Source: Oceanisphaera psychrotolerans (GTDB lineage: Bacteria; Pseudomonadota; Gammaproteobacteria; Enterobacterales; Aeromonadaceae). Taken from it: DNA of 49,435 bases. The number at the start of each line of letters is the position of its first letter. Positions within the stretch are counted from its first letter, which is position 1. The position numbers and the translations under genes are program-made. The notes under the pieces were generated by a model. It worked only from the letters and a program-made list of their open reading frames with translations, was not told the origin of the DNA and searched no databases. The stretch covers positions 1 through 49,435 of the forward strand of contig NZ_MDKE01000021.1 of the NCBI RefSeq assembly GCF_001870485.1, given 5' to 3'. This document shows, piece after piece, positions 29,533-38,720 of this stretch.

Positions 29533-30018
29533 TCAGTCGATATCCAGAGGCTCGGGAGACAGGATAATGCCGGTGGTGTCGGCATAGAGATGATCTGCCG
29601 GCAGGAAGGTTACGCCACCGAAATTGACCGGGATCTCCAGCTCGCCAATCTCGTTATCATCGGCGCCGACCGGAATGGAGGCCAGTGCCTGAATGCCGAT
29701 ATCGAGATCTTCCAGCGCATCCACTTCGCGGACACAGCCATAGCAGACAATACCTTCCCAGCCGTTTTCTGCCGCGGTTTCGGCGATGTCGGCATCGATC
29801 AGCGCCCGACGCAGCGAACCGCCGCCGTCGATCAGCAACACCCGGCCTGCGCCGTTTTCTTTCACCGCCGCCATGATGAGGCCGTTGGACTCAAAACACT
29901 TGATGGTGGAAACGGTGCCGCCAAAGGAGCTACGGCCGCCAAAACTGGAGAACATGGGTTCGACCACGTCCACCATATCAATATAGGTATCGCATAATTC
30001 AGAAGTATTGTATTCCAT
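29533..30018 (-). CDS. rraA: ribonuclease E inhibitor RraA
   Basis: 161 aa from the ATG at 30018 ([21 protein letters not shown]), the same length as E. coli RraA; the extra 8 codons upstream are not needed. [30 protein letters not shown] and [14 protein letters not shown] are family segments. It forms trimers that bind RNase E and lower RNA decay. It lies downstream of hslU without menA between. Confidence 0.95.
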   Translation of the reverse strand: MEYNTSELCDTYIDMVDVVEPMFSSFGGRSSFGGTVSTIKCFESNGLIMAAVKENGAGRVLLIDGGGSLRRALIDADIAETAAENGWEGIVCYGCVREVDALEDLDIGIQALASIPVGADDNEIGELEIPVNFGGVTFLPADHLYADTTGIILSPEPLDID

Positions 30019-30063
30019 GGAATCAGCCACATCTGGAAACAAGGTAACTTCAGTATAAAGAGG

Positions 30064-30102
30064 CGGGAGCGGTTTTCAATCACAATCGTGTGACCGCTCC
30101 CG
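30064..30102 (-). terminator. hairpin after hslU
   Basis: A 10-bp inverted repeat (30064-30073 with 30093-30102) with a nested TCAC/GTGA stem lies just beyond the hslU stop on the - strand, followed in that direction by CCTCTTTAT. It is likely a factor-independent terminator, though the U-run is short. Confidence 0.6.
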
Positions 30103-30115
30103 TCAGCATGGCAGG

Positions 30116-31444
30116 TTAAAGGATAAAGCGGCTCAGATCTTCGTCTTCGACCAGGTTCTTGAGGTAACGATCCACATACTCTTCGTCCACCAGAATGGAG
30201 TCACCGGACTTGTCGGAAGCTTCGAAGGACAGCTCGTCCAGCAGTCGCTCCATGATGGTATGCAGCCGGCGGGCACCGATGTTTTCGGTGGTTTCGTTCA
30301 CGCGCCAGGCGGCTTCGGCCAGGCGGCGGATGCCGGCCTTGGTGAAGTCGACGGTCACGTTCTCGGTCGCCAGCAGCGCCTTGTACTGCTCGGTGAGCGA
30401 GGCGTTGGGCTCGGTGAGAATACGCTCGAAGTCATCGGTATTCAGCGAGTCCAGCTCGACCCGGATCGGCAGACGACCCTGCAGCTCGGGGATCAGATCC
30501 GAGGGTCTGGCCACCTGGAAGGCGCCGGAGGCGATGAACAGCATGTGGTCGGTGCGCACCATGCCGTGCTTGGTGTTGACGGTGCTGCCTTCAATCAGCG
30601 GCAACAGGTCCCGCTGTACCCCTTCGCGGGACACGTCGGGGCCCGAGCTTTCGCCGCGCTTGCAGATTTTGTCGAACTCGTCGATGAAGACGATGCCCTG
30701 GTTTTCCACCGCGTGGATGGCCTGCTCTTTCAGTTCTTCCGGGTTCAGCAGCTTGGCGGCTTCTTCCTCGACCAGCAGCTTGATGGCGTCCTTGATTTTC
30801 ATCTTGCGCTGTTTGCTGGTGTTGCCGGATAGATTCTGGAACATGCCCTGCAGCTGGTTGGTCATTTCTTCCATGCCGGGAGGTGCCATGATCTCCACCC
30901 CCATCTGCGGGGCCGAGACATTGATTTCAATTTCTTTATCGTCGAGCTGACCTTCGCGCAGTTTCTTGCGGAAAATCTGGCGGCTGTTGCTGTTGTCGGC
31001 CTTTTCTTCCTCACCCCAGGTGTTGCGCGGGTTGGGCAGCAGGGCGTCCAGCACCCGTTCTTCCGCCGCTTCTTCGGCGCGGTGACGGAACTTTTCCATT
31101 TGCTGTTCGCGGGTCATCTTCATGGCGATATCGGTCAGATCGCGGATGATGGTATCCACTTCCTTCCCTACGTAGCCGACTTCGGTGAACTTGGTCGCTT
31201 CCACCTTGATGAAGGGAGCGTTGGCCAGCTTGGCCAGGCGACGGGCGATTTCGGTCTTGCCGACCCCGGTCGGACCGATCATCAGAATATTCTTGGGGGT
31301 GACTTCCTGGCGCAGATCGGGGGTGAGCTGCATCCGGCGCCAGCGGTTGCGCAGGGCGATGGCCACGGCACGTTTGGCGGCTGACTGGCCGACGATGTGG
31401 CGGTCCAGCTCGTGGACAATTTCTCTTGGGGTCATGTCAGACAT
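30116..31444 (-). CDS. hslU: ATP-dependent protease ATPase subunit HslU
   Basis: 442 aa from the ATG at 31444 ([20 protein letters not shown]), matching the E. coli start; the frame extends to 31561 without support. It is an AAA+ unfoldase with Walker A GPTGVGKT at 57-64, Walker [10 protein letters not shown] in the middle, the pore loop GYVGKEVD, the I-domain, and the C-terminal tail that docks into HslV. The stop follows SRFIL. It unfolds substrates for HslV. It follows hslV by 49 bp in one operon. Confidence 0.97.
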   Translation of the reverse strand: MSDMTPREIVHELDRHIVGQSAAKRAVAIALRNRWRRMQLTPDLRQEVTPKNILMIGPTGVGKTEIARRLAKLANAPFIKVEATKFTEVGYVGKEVDTIIRDLTDIAMKMTREQQMEKFRHRAEEAAEERVLDALLPNPRNTWGEEEKADNSNSRQIFRKKLREGQLDDKEIEINVSAPQMGVEIMAPPGMEEMTNQLQGMFQNLSGNTSKQRKMKIKDAIKLLVEEEAAKLLNPEELKEQAIHAVENQGIVFIDEFDKICKRGESSGPDVSREGVQRDLLPLIEGSTVNTKHGMVRTDHMLFIASGAFQVARPSDLIPELQGRLPIRVELDSLNTDDFERILTEPNASLTEQYKALLATENVTVDFTKAGIRRLAEAAWRVNETTENIGARRLHTIMERLLDELSFEASDKSGDSILVDEEYVDRYLKNLVEDEDLSRFIL

Positions 31445-31493
31445 AATCAAATCCTGTGGTGCGGGCAGAGTCGTGGCTTTGCCCAAAAGCAAA

Positions 31494-32024
31494 TCAGTGA
31501 CTGTAATCCAGCTCTTCGATGGTCTGGTTGCCATTGGTGTAGACGCAGATATCGCCTGCAATGGTCAGGGCCTTCTCGACGATGTCGTGGGCTTCGAGCT
31601 CGGTGTTTTCCAGCAGGGCGCGGGCGGCGGACTGGGCGAAGGAGCCGCCGGAGCCGATGGCGATCAAATCCTGCTCGGGCTGTACCACGTCACCGTTGCC
31701 GGTGATGATGAAGGATTTCTTGTCGTCGGCTACCGCCAGCAGGGCTTCGAGCCGGCGCAGGGAGCGGTCGGTCCGCCAGTCTTTGGCCAGTGCCACGGCG
31801 GCACGTTCCAGATTACCCTGGTGGGCCTGCAGTTTGGCTTCAAAACGTTCCAGCAGGGTAAAGGCGTCGGCGGTACCACCGGCAAAACCGGCCAGTACCT
31901 TGCCGTTAAACAGGCGGTGTACCTTGCGGGCATTGCCTTTCATGACGGTGTTGCCCAGGGAAACCTGGCCATCGCCGCCGATAACTACTTTGCCGTTACG
32001 GCGAACTGAAACGATCGTTGTCAC
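31494..32024 (-). CDS. hslV: ATP-dependent protease peptidase subunit HslV
   Basis: 176 aa from a GTG at 32024 ([11 protein letters not shown]), supported by GAGG upstream; removal of the first residue exposes the catalytic Thr1 of [17 protein letters not shown] and the [15 protein letters not shown] segment are typical of this proteasome-like peptidase. A GTG at 32036 would put the catalytic Thr inside and is rejected. It forms a double hexamer with HslU. A heat-shock promoter is visible upstream. Confidence 0.96.
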   Translation of the reverse strand: MTTIVSVRRNGKVVIGGDGQVSLGNTVMKGNARKVHRLFNGKVLAGFAGGTADAFTLLERFEAKLQAHQGNLERAAVALAKDWRTDRSLRRLEALLAVADDKKSFIITGNGDVVQPEQDLIAIGSGGSFAQSAARALLENTELEAHDIVEKALTIAGDICVYTNGNQTIEELDYSH

Positions 32025-32046
32025 TGTGAACCTCACTTGACTGTGT

Positions 32047-32109
32047 AGCCAGCCTGGCTGGCAGAAATGTCATGATCACAGAAATGGGGACGGCAGGGGG
32101 AGAGATCAA
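32047..32109 (-). promoter_or_regulatory. sigma32-type promoter and leader hairpin of hslVU
   Basis: On the - strand, TTGATC (32109-32104), 14 bp, then CCCCATTT (32089-32082) match the heat-shock sigma32 consensus, with a perfect -10. The -35 overlaps the ftsN stop codon. The leader of about 50 nt contains the inverted repeat AGCCAG-C-CTGGCT (32047-32059). E. coli hslVU likewise has a sigma32 promoter and a stabilising inverted repeat in its leader. Confidence 0.75.
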
Positions 32110-32681
32110 CCCTCCCAGAGCCAGATTGCACAATGGTTGACGTTGGAACGCAGCAGCTTGTGTTTATGGGTTTCGGCCAGCCGCTTGCTGTCGTAGGGGC
32201 CCAGAATAACCCGATACCAGACACCGTTGCTGCCGGTGCTGCGGCGCACCTGAGCTTCCAGCCCCTGAAAGGCGATGCGGGCCTTGAGCTGCTCGGCCTG
32301 GGCGGCGGAGCGGAAAGAGCCGCATTGCATCAGGTAGGGTTGGGTCGATTCTTCGGCTTCGGGCACATGGACCACTACTTCCTTGTTTTCCAGCTGCTCG
32401 ATATAGCGCCACTTCTCCACCGGCTTCTGATCGATGGGATTGACCGGAGCCGGCGGTGCCTGGGTGTGGGTGACCGTCGGGGGAGCTTCCGGACGATGCT
32501 GCCCGGCGGAACCCTTGACGAGAGAAATCAGGTAGCCCAGGGCACCGGCCAGCAGCAGTACCAGTATGATGGCCAGCCAGGGAATGCGTCGCTGTGGCGC
32601 GCGGTTGCGACTGCCACCCCGGGCGGGGCGGCTGTTGCTCTTGCTTTTGGGCTTGCTGCGCCGGACGTAATCCCTGGCCAT
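32106..32681 (-). CDS. ftsN: cell division protein FtsN (SPOR domain)
   Basis: 191 aa; ATG at 32681. A basic cytoplasmic tail (MARDYVRRSKPKSKSN) is followed by a single membrane helix at about 34-54 (PWLAIILVLLLAGALGYLISL), a Pro-rich linker and a C-terminal SPOR domain (YLMQCGSFRSAAQAEQLKARIAFQGLEAQVR, GVWYRVILGPYDSKRLAE) that binds denuded glycan strands at the septum. It is shorter than E. coli FtsN (319 aa) because the linker is short. Starts 3 bp after argS. Confidence 0.92.
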   Translation of the reverse strand: MARDYVRRSKPKSKSNSRPARGGSRNRAPQRRIPWLAIILVLLLAGALGYLISLVKGSAGQHRPEAPPTVTHTQAPPAPVNPIDQKPVEKWRYIEQLENKEVVVHVPEAEESTQPYLMQCGSFRSAAQAEQLKARIAFQGLEAQVRRSTGSNGVWYRVILGPYDSKRLAETHKHKLLRSNVNHCAIWLWEG

Positions 32682-32684
32682 GGT

Positions 32685-34439
32685 TTACATGCGCTCCATG
32701 GTGTCGATGCCGAGCAGCGACAGGCCTTGCTCCAGTACCTTGGCGGTGGCGGCACAGAGCAGCAGGCGGCTGGCCCGTTCGTCGGCGCTGACGCCATCCT
32801 TGTTGATGGGGCAGGCCTCGTAGAAGCTCATGAAGGCGCCGGACAGCTCGTACAGGTACAGGCACAGCAGGTGCGGCAGGCCCTTGTCGGCCACCGACTT
32901 CACGGTGTCGTTGAACTGCACCAGCTTCTGGGCCAGGGCTTCTTCGGCCGGAGCCTGAATGCTGACCCGGCCCTGCAGGGACTCGGCGGTCACACCGGCC
33001 TTGCGGAAGATGGACTGCACCCGGGTAAAGGCATACTGCAGGTAGGGCGCGGTATTGCCTTCGAACGACAGCATGTTGTCCCAGTCGAAGATGTAATCGG
33101 TGGTGCGGCTCTTGGACAAATCGGCGTATTTCACCGCGCCCATGGCCACCCGGCTGACTATCTGACGCTTTTCTTCTTCGCCGAGGCCGGTGTCTTTCTT
33201 CGCCAGCAGGGCGGCGGCGCGTTCCTCCGCTTCCTCGAGCAGATCCACCAGCTTGATGGTGCCGCCGGAGCGGGTCTTGAACGGACGGCCGTCCTTGCCC
33301 AGCATCATGCCGAAGGCGTGATGTTCCAGGCTGACCGAATCGGGGATATAGCCGGCCTTGCGTACTATGCTCCAGGCCTGCATCAGGTGTTGATGCTGGC
33401 GGGAGTCGATGAAGTACAGTACCCGATCGGCGCCCAGTTGCTCGTAGCGATACTTGGCACAGGCGATGTCGGTGGTGGTGTAAAGATAGCCGCCGTCCTT
33501 CTTGCGGATGATGACCCCCATGGGATCACCGTCCTTGTTCTTGTATTCGTCCAGGTAGACCACGATGGCGCCTTCGTCTTCCACCGCCAGCCCCTGCCGT
33601 TGCAGGTCGGCGACGATGTCCGCCAGCATGGGGTTGTACATGCTCTCGCCCATGACGTTGGCCGGGGTCAGGGAGACGTTGAGCCGGTCGTAAACCTGCT
33701 GGTTATGCTGCAGGGTGATGTCCACCAGCTTCTGCCACATGGCCAGACAGTAGGCATCGCCACCCTGCAGTTTCACCACATAGCCCCGGGCCCGCTCGGC
33801 AAAGTCCGGATCGGCGTCGTATTGTTGTTTGGACTCGCGATAGAACTGCTCCAGATCCGACAGGCCGGAGGACAGCACATCCGGCTGCTCCTGCTCGAGC
33901 TTTTCCAGATAGGCGATCAGCATGCCGAACTGGGTGCCCCAGTCGCCGATATGGTTGGCGCGGATCACCTTGTGGCCGAGAAACTCCAGGGTGCGGACCA
34001 CCGCGTCACCGATAATGGTGGAACGCAGGTGCCCCACGTGCATCTCCTTGGCCACGTTGGGGGCGGAGTAGTCCACCACCACGGTCTGAGGGTGTTCCGC
34101 CACCGGCACATTGGCGCGTTCATCGGCGACCATGGCGTCTATCTGGCGTGCCAGCCAGTTGCTGTCGAGAAAGAAGTTGATGAAACCGGGGCCGGCCAGC
34201 TCGGTCTTGGCCACCAGCTCGGAGGCGGGCAGGTTGTCGACCAGCATCTGGGCCAGGGCGCGGGGGTTCTGGCCGGCAGGTTTGGCCAGCAGCAGCGCCA
34301 GGTTGGTGGCCAGATCTCCGTGAGCCTTGTCTTTGGTTCGGTCTACCTGGATGCGGGGAGCCAGTTCGGCGGGCAGTTTGCCTTGCTGTTTCAGGGTAGA
34401 GACCGTCTGCTCAAGCAGCGCTTGAATATGTTCTTTCAT
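32685..34439 (-). CDS. argS: arginyl-tRNA synthetase
   Basis: 584 aa, typical length; ATG at 34439. It is a class I synthetase with the HIGH signature as HVGH in [15 protein letters not shown] near residue 135, and a KMSK-like loop around [11 protein letters not shown]. The N-terminal Add-1 domain and the C-terminal DALR anticodon-binding domain (ending [13 protein letters not shown]) are intact. The gene sits between priA and ftsN, an arrangement known from Vibrio and Aeromonas relatives; E. coli has cytR there. Confidence 0.97.
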   Translation of the reverse strand: MKEHIQALLEQTVSTLKQQGKLPAELAPRIQVDRTKDKAHGDLATNLALLLAKPAGQNPRALAQMLVDNLPASELVAKTELAGPGFINFFLDSNWLARQIDAMVADERANVPVAEHPQTVVVDYSAPNVAKEMHVGHLRSTIIGDAVVRTLEFLGHKVIRANHIGDWGTQFGMLIAYLEKLEQEQPDVLSSGLSDLEQFYRESKQQYDADPDFAERARGYVVKLQGGDAYCLAMWQKLVDITLQHNQQVYDRLNVSLTPANVMGESMYNPMLADIVADLQRQGLAVEDEGAIVVYLDEYKNKDGDPMGVIIRKKDGGYLYTTTDIACAKYRYEQLGADRVLYFIDSRQHQHLMQAWSIVRKAGYIPDSVSLEHHAFGMMLGKDGRPFKTRSGGTIKLVDLLEEAEERAAALLAKKDTGLGEEEKRQIVSRVAMGAVKYADLSKSRTTDYIFDWDNMLSFEGNTAPYLQYAFTRVQSIFRKAGVTAESLQGRVSIQAPAEEALAQKLVQFNDTVKSVADKGLPHLLCLYLYELSGAFMSFYEACPINKDGVSADERASRLLLCAATAKVLEQGLSLLGIDTMERM

Positions 34440-34606
34440 TATCAGTTCACCAAATTTAAGACAAGGTTGGAGATAACCCGGGGGAAGAAATTCTACTCAT
34501 AACGGGTACAGAAAACTACCGTCAAGGCAAGGCGAGGCTGCGGATTGAAAGTGGAAGGGGTAAAAAAGGGTCTCTATGGCTACTTCTTCAAGGGAGGAAT
34601 CTGCCC

Positions 34607-35197
34607 ATGAAACTGGCGTTGTTACCCCTTACCCTCCATCTGATGCCCGGCGGCAAGGTGCCGTTGCGGATCTTCGAGCCCCGCTATATCAGGATGGTGA
34701 CCGAGGCGAGCCGTAGCGGCACCGGCTTTGGTATCGGCATGCTGGACGAGCTGGACGAGGCCGGCCACAGCGATCTGTTCATGCTCGGGATCCGGGTCAA
34801 CATCATCGACTTCTATACCCTGGAGGGCGGTTTGCTGGGCATTACCGTGGAAGCCATGGACCGGTTTCGTATCCGCCAGCTGGAACGGGAAGCGGATGGC
34901 TTGCTGCGGGCCGAGGTGGACCTGCTCGACAACTGGCGGTCCTGCATGCTGTCGCCGACCGAGCAGGTGTTGTCTGATAAACTGCAGGAAGTCTTTGCCG
35001 AGTATCCTGAGATGTCCGAGCTGCATCCGGCGCCTCAATGGCGGGATGCGGCCTGGGTGGCACAGCGCTGGCTGGAAGTATTGCCGCTGAAAAGCCAGCT
35101 GACTCAGCAACTGATGGCGGAGGACAGCTGCCATCGGGCGCTCGGCTTCCTGATGTCGATGCTGACCTCGCCGTCCCAGCCGGATTATCGTCATTGA
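34607..35197 (+). CDS. LON N-terminal-domain (substrate-binding) protein
   Basis: 196 aa; GGGAGGAA upstream of the ATG at 34607. It consists of a Lon protease N-terminal-type domain alone: LALLPLTLHLMPGGKVPLRIFEPRYIRMV, then FGIGMLDE and LGITVEAMDRFRI, with no ATPase or protease part. Free-standing LonN proteins are common and may bind unfolded or specific proteins, but their role is not established. Convergent with priA, stops 2 bp apart. Confidence 0.88.
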   Translation: MKLALLPLTLHLMPGGKVPLRIFEPRYIRMVTEASRSGTGFGIGMLDELDEAGHSDLFMLGIRVNIIDFYTLEGGLLGITVEAMDRFRIRQLEREADGLLRAEVDLLDNWRSCMLSPTEQVLSDKLQEVFAEYPEMSELHPAPQWRDAAWVAQRWLEVLPLKSQLTQQLMAEDSCHRALGFLMSMLTSPSQPDYRH

Positions 35198-35199
35198 GG

Positions 35200-37395
35200 C
35201 TACCAGAGCTCCACCGGATCGACATCCAGCGACCAGCGCACCTTGCGGGCGCTTGCCAGCTGGTCGATGATGGCCAGCGCCAGGCGGCAGGCCGCCGCCA
35301 GCTCTCGTCGGTTGCCGGCCTGCAGCAACAGCTGGTAGCGATACTGACCGGCCTTGCGTTCCATCTGGGCGCTGAGCGGACCCAGGCACAGCACGCCTGT
35401 CGGTAGCCCGGGAGCCAGTTGCTGTACCAGTTGCTGCAGAAATTCCTGTACCTGCCGGGACTGGGGCGCCTGGGCCCGCAACAGCGCCTGAAAGCTGAAC
35501 GGCGGCAGCCCCGCCGCCTGTCGCTCCTGCAGGGCGCTGTGAGCAAAATGGCGATAGCCCTGATTGGCCAGATCCTGTAGCAGGGCGTGTTCCGGCTGAT
35601 GGGTCTGCAGCACCACCCGGCCCGGTTTGCTGGCTCGCCCGGCTCGCCCCGCCACCTGTATATAGAGTTGAGCGAAGCGTTCGGTGGCTCTGAAATCGCT
35701 GGCGAAGAGGGCGCCGTCCGCATCCAGTATCGCCACCAGAGTGACATCGGGAAAGTGATGGCCCTTGGCCAGCATCTGGGTGCCGATCAGGATCTGATAC
35801 TTGCCGTTGCGAATGCCTTCCAGATGTTGCTGAAAGCTGCCCTTGCGCCGGGTGTTGTCCCGGTCGATGCGAATAATGCCGTATTGGGGAAATATTCCGC
35901 TCAGGGCCTGTTCCACCTGCTCGGTCCCCAGCCCTGTCCCCATCAGTTGCCGGCTGCCACAATTCGGACACGCAGGAGGCAGGGGGCGCTGATGATCGCA
36001 ATGATGGCAGTGCAGCCGGGTGGGGCGCTGGTGCCAGGTATAATGAGCGTCACAGCGTTCGCAATCGGCCAGCCAGCCGCAGTCGTGACACAGCAACGCC
36101 GGAGCATAGCCGCGCCGGTTCAGAAACAGCATGACCTGATTGCCCTTCGCCAGCTCCTGTTCGAGCAGCTGGATCAACTGGGGCGAGAGTCCGGCGTGCA
36201 GCTGTACATGTTTGCTGTCCAGTAGCAGATGCTCGGCCACGGTGGCGGTGCCGGGGCGCTGGCTCAGGGTCAACAGCTGATACTTGCCGCTGGCCGCATT
36301 GTGCAGGCTTTCGAAGCTGGGGGTGGCCGACCCCAGTACGATGGGGATGTCGAGCTGGCGGGCACGCAGCAGCGCCAGATCCCGGGCGTGATAGCGAAAG
36401 CCGTCCTGCTGCTTGAACGAGGTATCGTGCTCTTCGTCGATGATGATCAGTCCCAGGCGGGCGAAGGGCGTGAGCAGGGCGGAGCGGGTGCCGATGATGA
36501 TGGCGGTGCTGCTGTCCCGGCACGACAGCCAGGCATCCAGTCGCTCCCGCTCATTCATGCCCGAATGCAGGGTACTGATCGGTACCTTGAAGCGCTGCTG
36601 AAAACGGGAGATGGTCTGGGGGGTCAGGCCGATTTCCGGTACCAGCACCAGCACCTGCCTGCCCGCCTGCAGTATCGGCTCCATGATCTGCAGATAGACC
36701 TCGGTCTTGCCGGAGCCGGTGATGCCCTCCAGCAGAAAGGGGCTGAAGCCCCGGGCGCTCTGGATCAGGCTGACCGCCAGCGCCTGTTCCGTGGTCAGGC
36801 GGGGTTTGTCATCGTCGCTTACGGCGGTATTGCCCCGCCAGTCGCCGGGCTGCGGCAGTTGTTCCCTTTTTTCTATCAACTGCTTTTTCGCCAGTGCCTG
36901 CAGGATGGCGCCGCTGATGCCTCTGACCTCCAGCTCACCGGCGGTCAGCGGCCCCTGGCGCAACAGATTCAGGGCTTGCTGTTGCTTGATGGCCTGGGCG
37001 GAAACACCGGCCTCGGCATCGAGCAGATGCCAGTAGGCGGTGCTGCGGTAGTCGGCGGCTTCGCCCTTGCGTAACAAGGCAGGCAGTGCCTGAAAATATA
37101 CCTCACCGGGGGCGTACAGGTAATATTGCGTGGCCCAGGCCAGCAGCCGCAGTTCGTCATCGGCGAGGATCGGCATCGGGTCGAGCACGGCACCGATGGA
37201 CTTGAGCTTGGTGGCATCGATGTCCGACCCGGAGGGGTGAGACAACACCAGTGCCGTCATGGTTCTATTGCCAAAGGGTACCGAAACCCGACAGCCGGGT
37301 GCCGGCAGCGGCAGCGGGCAGAGATAATCGAATTCCCGCCGTAGCGGTACGGGTAACACAACCCGCAGCAAACCTGGCTTTGGCGTTATCGACAT
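35200..37395 (-). CDS. priA: primosomal protein N' (replication restart helicase PriA)
   Basis: 731 aa from the ATG at 37395 (MSITPKPGLLRVVLPVPLRREFDY), with GGGGGA upstream; the frame to 37461 is not needed. Walker A GITGSGKTEV is near residue 228 and Walker B is the DEEH box in IIIDEEHDTSFKQ. The zinc-binding cysteines CHDCGWLADCERCDAHY and CHHCDH...CPNCGSR follow, and a helicase C domain ends the protein. PriA reloads the replicative helicase at stalled forks. Divergent from rpmE, as in E. coli. Confidence 0.97.
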   Translation of the reverse strand: MSITPKPGLLRVVLPVPLRREFDYLCPLPLPAPGCRVSVPFGNRTMTALVLSHPSGSDIDATKLKSIGAVLDPMPILADDELRLLAWATQYYLYAPGEVYFQALPALLRKGEAADYRSTAYWHLLDAEAGVSAQAIKQQQALNLLRQGPLTAGELEVRGISGAILQALAKKQLIEKREQLPQPGDWRGNTAVSDDDKPRLTTEQALAVSLIQSARGFSPFLLEGITGSGKTEVYLQIMEPILQAGRQVLVLVPEIGLTPQTISRFQQRFKVPISTLHSGMNERERLDAWLSCRDSSTAIIIGTRSALLTPFARLGLIIIDEEHDTSFKQQDGFRYHARDLALLRARQLDIPIVLGSATPSFESLHNAASGKYQLLTLSQRPGTATVAEHLLLDSKHVQLHAGLSPQLIQLLEQELAKGNQVMLFLNRRGYAPALLCHDCGWLADCERCDAHYTWHQRPTRLHCHHCDHQRPLPPACPNCGSRQLMGTGLGTEQVEQALSGIFPQYGIIRIDRDNTRRKGSFQQHLEGIRNGKYQILIGTQMLAKGHHFPDVTLVAILDADGALFASDFRATERFAQLYIQVAGRAGRASKPGRVVLQTHQPEHALLQDLANQGYRHFAHSALQERQAAGLPPFSFQALLRAQAPQSRQVQEFLQQLVQQLAPGLPTGVLCLGPLSAQMERKAGQYRYQLLLQAGNRRELAAACRLALAIIDQLASARKVRWSLDVDPVELW

Positions 37396-37442
37396 TGGTG
37401 ATTTTTCCCCCGTTTGACCTTGCCTGCAAATAGGCGATCCTA

Positions 37443-37533
37443 TATTATTCGCACCCTTCACAATACGTGTATCACTCGTGTGGTGTCTGGCTCTGGATCA
37501 GATAGCGACACGGCCTACAGATAGAGGTTGTCC
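37443..37533 (+). promoter_or_regulatory. rpmE leader region
   Basis: A plausible promoter (TTGCCT 37420-37425, 17 bp, TATTAT 37443-37448) is followed by a leader of about 80 nt rich in GTGT/ACAC complementarity (GTGTC near 37480 with GACAC near 37507). Autogenous control by L31 through its leader is known in gammaproteobacteria, so this could be such an element. Structural assignment is inference. Confidence 0.4.
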
Positions 37534-37749
37534 ATGAAACAAGGTATTCACCCGGAATACAAAGAAATTACTGCCAAATGTTCTTGCGGTAACGAGATCA
37601 AGACCCGTTCTACCCTGGGTAAAGATCTGAACCTGGACGTTTGCTCCGCTTGCCACCCTTTCTACACTGGTAAGCAGAAAATGGTTGATAGCGGCGGCCG
37701 TGTTGATCGTTTCAACAAGCGCTTCGGCGCGCTGTCCAGCAAAAAATAA
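37534..37749 (+). CDS. rpmE: 50S ribosomal protein L31 (zinc form)
   Basis: 71 aa from the ATG at 37534, with AGAGG upstream; an in-frame ATG two codons earlier is less well placed. The four zinc cysteines Cys16, Cys18, Cys37 and Cys40 (CSC ... CSAC) are present, so this is the C+ form that binds zinc, unlike the zinc-starvation paralogue YkgM. Component of the intersubunit bridge of the ribosome. Confidence 0.97.
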   Translation: MKQGIHPEYKEITAKCSCGNEIKTRSTLGKDLNLDVCSACHPFYTGKQKMVDSGGRVDRFNKRFGALSSKK

Positions 37750-37763
37750 GCGATACTCGTCGC

Positions 37764-37794
37764 AAAAAGAAGGCGCCTCCGGGCGCCTTTTTTT
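37764..37794 (+). terminator. rpmE terminator
   Basis: AGGCGCC (37771-37777) pairs with GGCGCCT (37782-37788) and is followed by a run of seven T; A-rich sequence precedes it. A classic factor-independent terminator 15-45 bp after the rpmE stop. Confidence 0.92.
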
Positions 37795-37864
37795 ATGGCC
37801 GTTCGCTTGTGTGTACCGCGAATCTTTCCCATGGTTATGGCTGGGTCCTGGCCGGGGTGGCGAC

Positions 37865-38604
37865 ATGACACTATGGAAATGGCTGCTGGTGCTCGGGTGG
37901 TGGCCGCCGGTGGGGGCCGCGGAATGCCCCCGGCTACCGGCAGACGAAACCGTAACGGTACGGCAGGTAATAGATGGTGACACTGTCATTTTACAGGATG
38001 GCAGAGTAATCCGCTTTATTGGCGTCGATACTCCAGAACTCAATACTCACGGTAAATTGCCGGCAGAACCAGGAGCCGAAGCTGCCCGGCGTTGGCTGCT
38101 GAATAAAATCCCTGTTGGGAGTCGATTGAAACTGGTTTTTGGTGTGGAAAGGCGTGATGATTACGGCCGCTGGCTGGCACATCCGCTCACGATGAGCGGA
38201 GATTTGCTGGTCACCCGCATGCTCGCGCTGGGGTTGGGTCCCTTGCTGCTGATCCCGCCCAATGATGATTACTGGCAATGCTGGCTTGCCGTAGAGCAGA
38301 GGCTCGCCAGCAACGCCTGGGAGTATGGCAGGCGCCGCTGACCAGCCTTGTCACCGGCGACTGGCAACTGTTGCAGGCCAGGGTTCTCCGCTCTTATGCA
38401 GGTTCTGGGCGACTCAAGCTCGAGCTGGAAGGCAAGCTGACCCTGATCGCGGGTCGAGAACTGCCGGCGACGGCGCGCGACAGGCTGAAGCGGCTGCTGC
38501 CGGGAGAGCTGCTGTTTATTCGGGGCCGGGTTCGCTCCAGCCGCCACGGTCGGCAAGTATTGTGGATAAACCATCCCTGGCAGTTTCATCTGGTAAAGCA
38601 ATGA
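37865..38604 (+). pseudogene. thermonuclease (SNase)-family protein, frameshifted as sequenced
   Basis: The ATG at 37865 has GGGGTGG upstream and starts a signal peptide (WKWLLVLGWWPPVGAAE). The SNase core follows with its catalytic set: RQVIDGDTV, IRFIGVDTPE (Arg, Asp, Glu) and RDDYGRWLAH (second Arg). Near 38301 the frame leaves the expected path, ending at 38341 with LASNAWEYGRRR. The +1 frame from GCT at 38302 gives ARQQRLGVWQAPLTSL, the normal family continuation, and a C-terminal beta-rich OB-like part to 38604. One missing G in AGGG explains it. The catalytic core is complete, so the short product may still be active. A secreted or periplasmic nuclease. Confidence 0.8.
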
Positions 38605-38637
38605 ACCTGGCTGGGCAACAGTGAATAAGTTGACTAC

Positions 38638-38691
38638 TATCACATTGTACAAACACTGTGATAAACTTGTTCACACTTAGATTATTATAAT
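38638..38691 (+). promoter_or_regulatory. palindrome and -10 element before the malic enzyme gene
   Basis: TATCACA (38638-38644) and TGTGATA (38657-38663) form an inverted repeat around TTGTACAA, itself palindromic. A perfect TATAAT follows at 38686-38691, 30 bp before the ATG, with no strong -35. The arrangement suggests an operator overlapping an activator-dependent or repressible promoter. The regulator is unknown; the half-site order is opposite to that of CRP. Confidence 0.4.
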
Positions 38692-38720
38692 GTCAACAAT
38701 CGCATCAGGGTACTCGTAGA

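Noticed and set aside
32133-34502. 789-aa rightward ORF opposite argS
   Set aside because: Antisense shadow rich in Gly, His and Gln; argS on the other strand is complete with its signature motifs.
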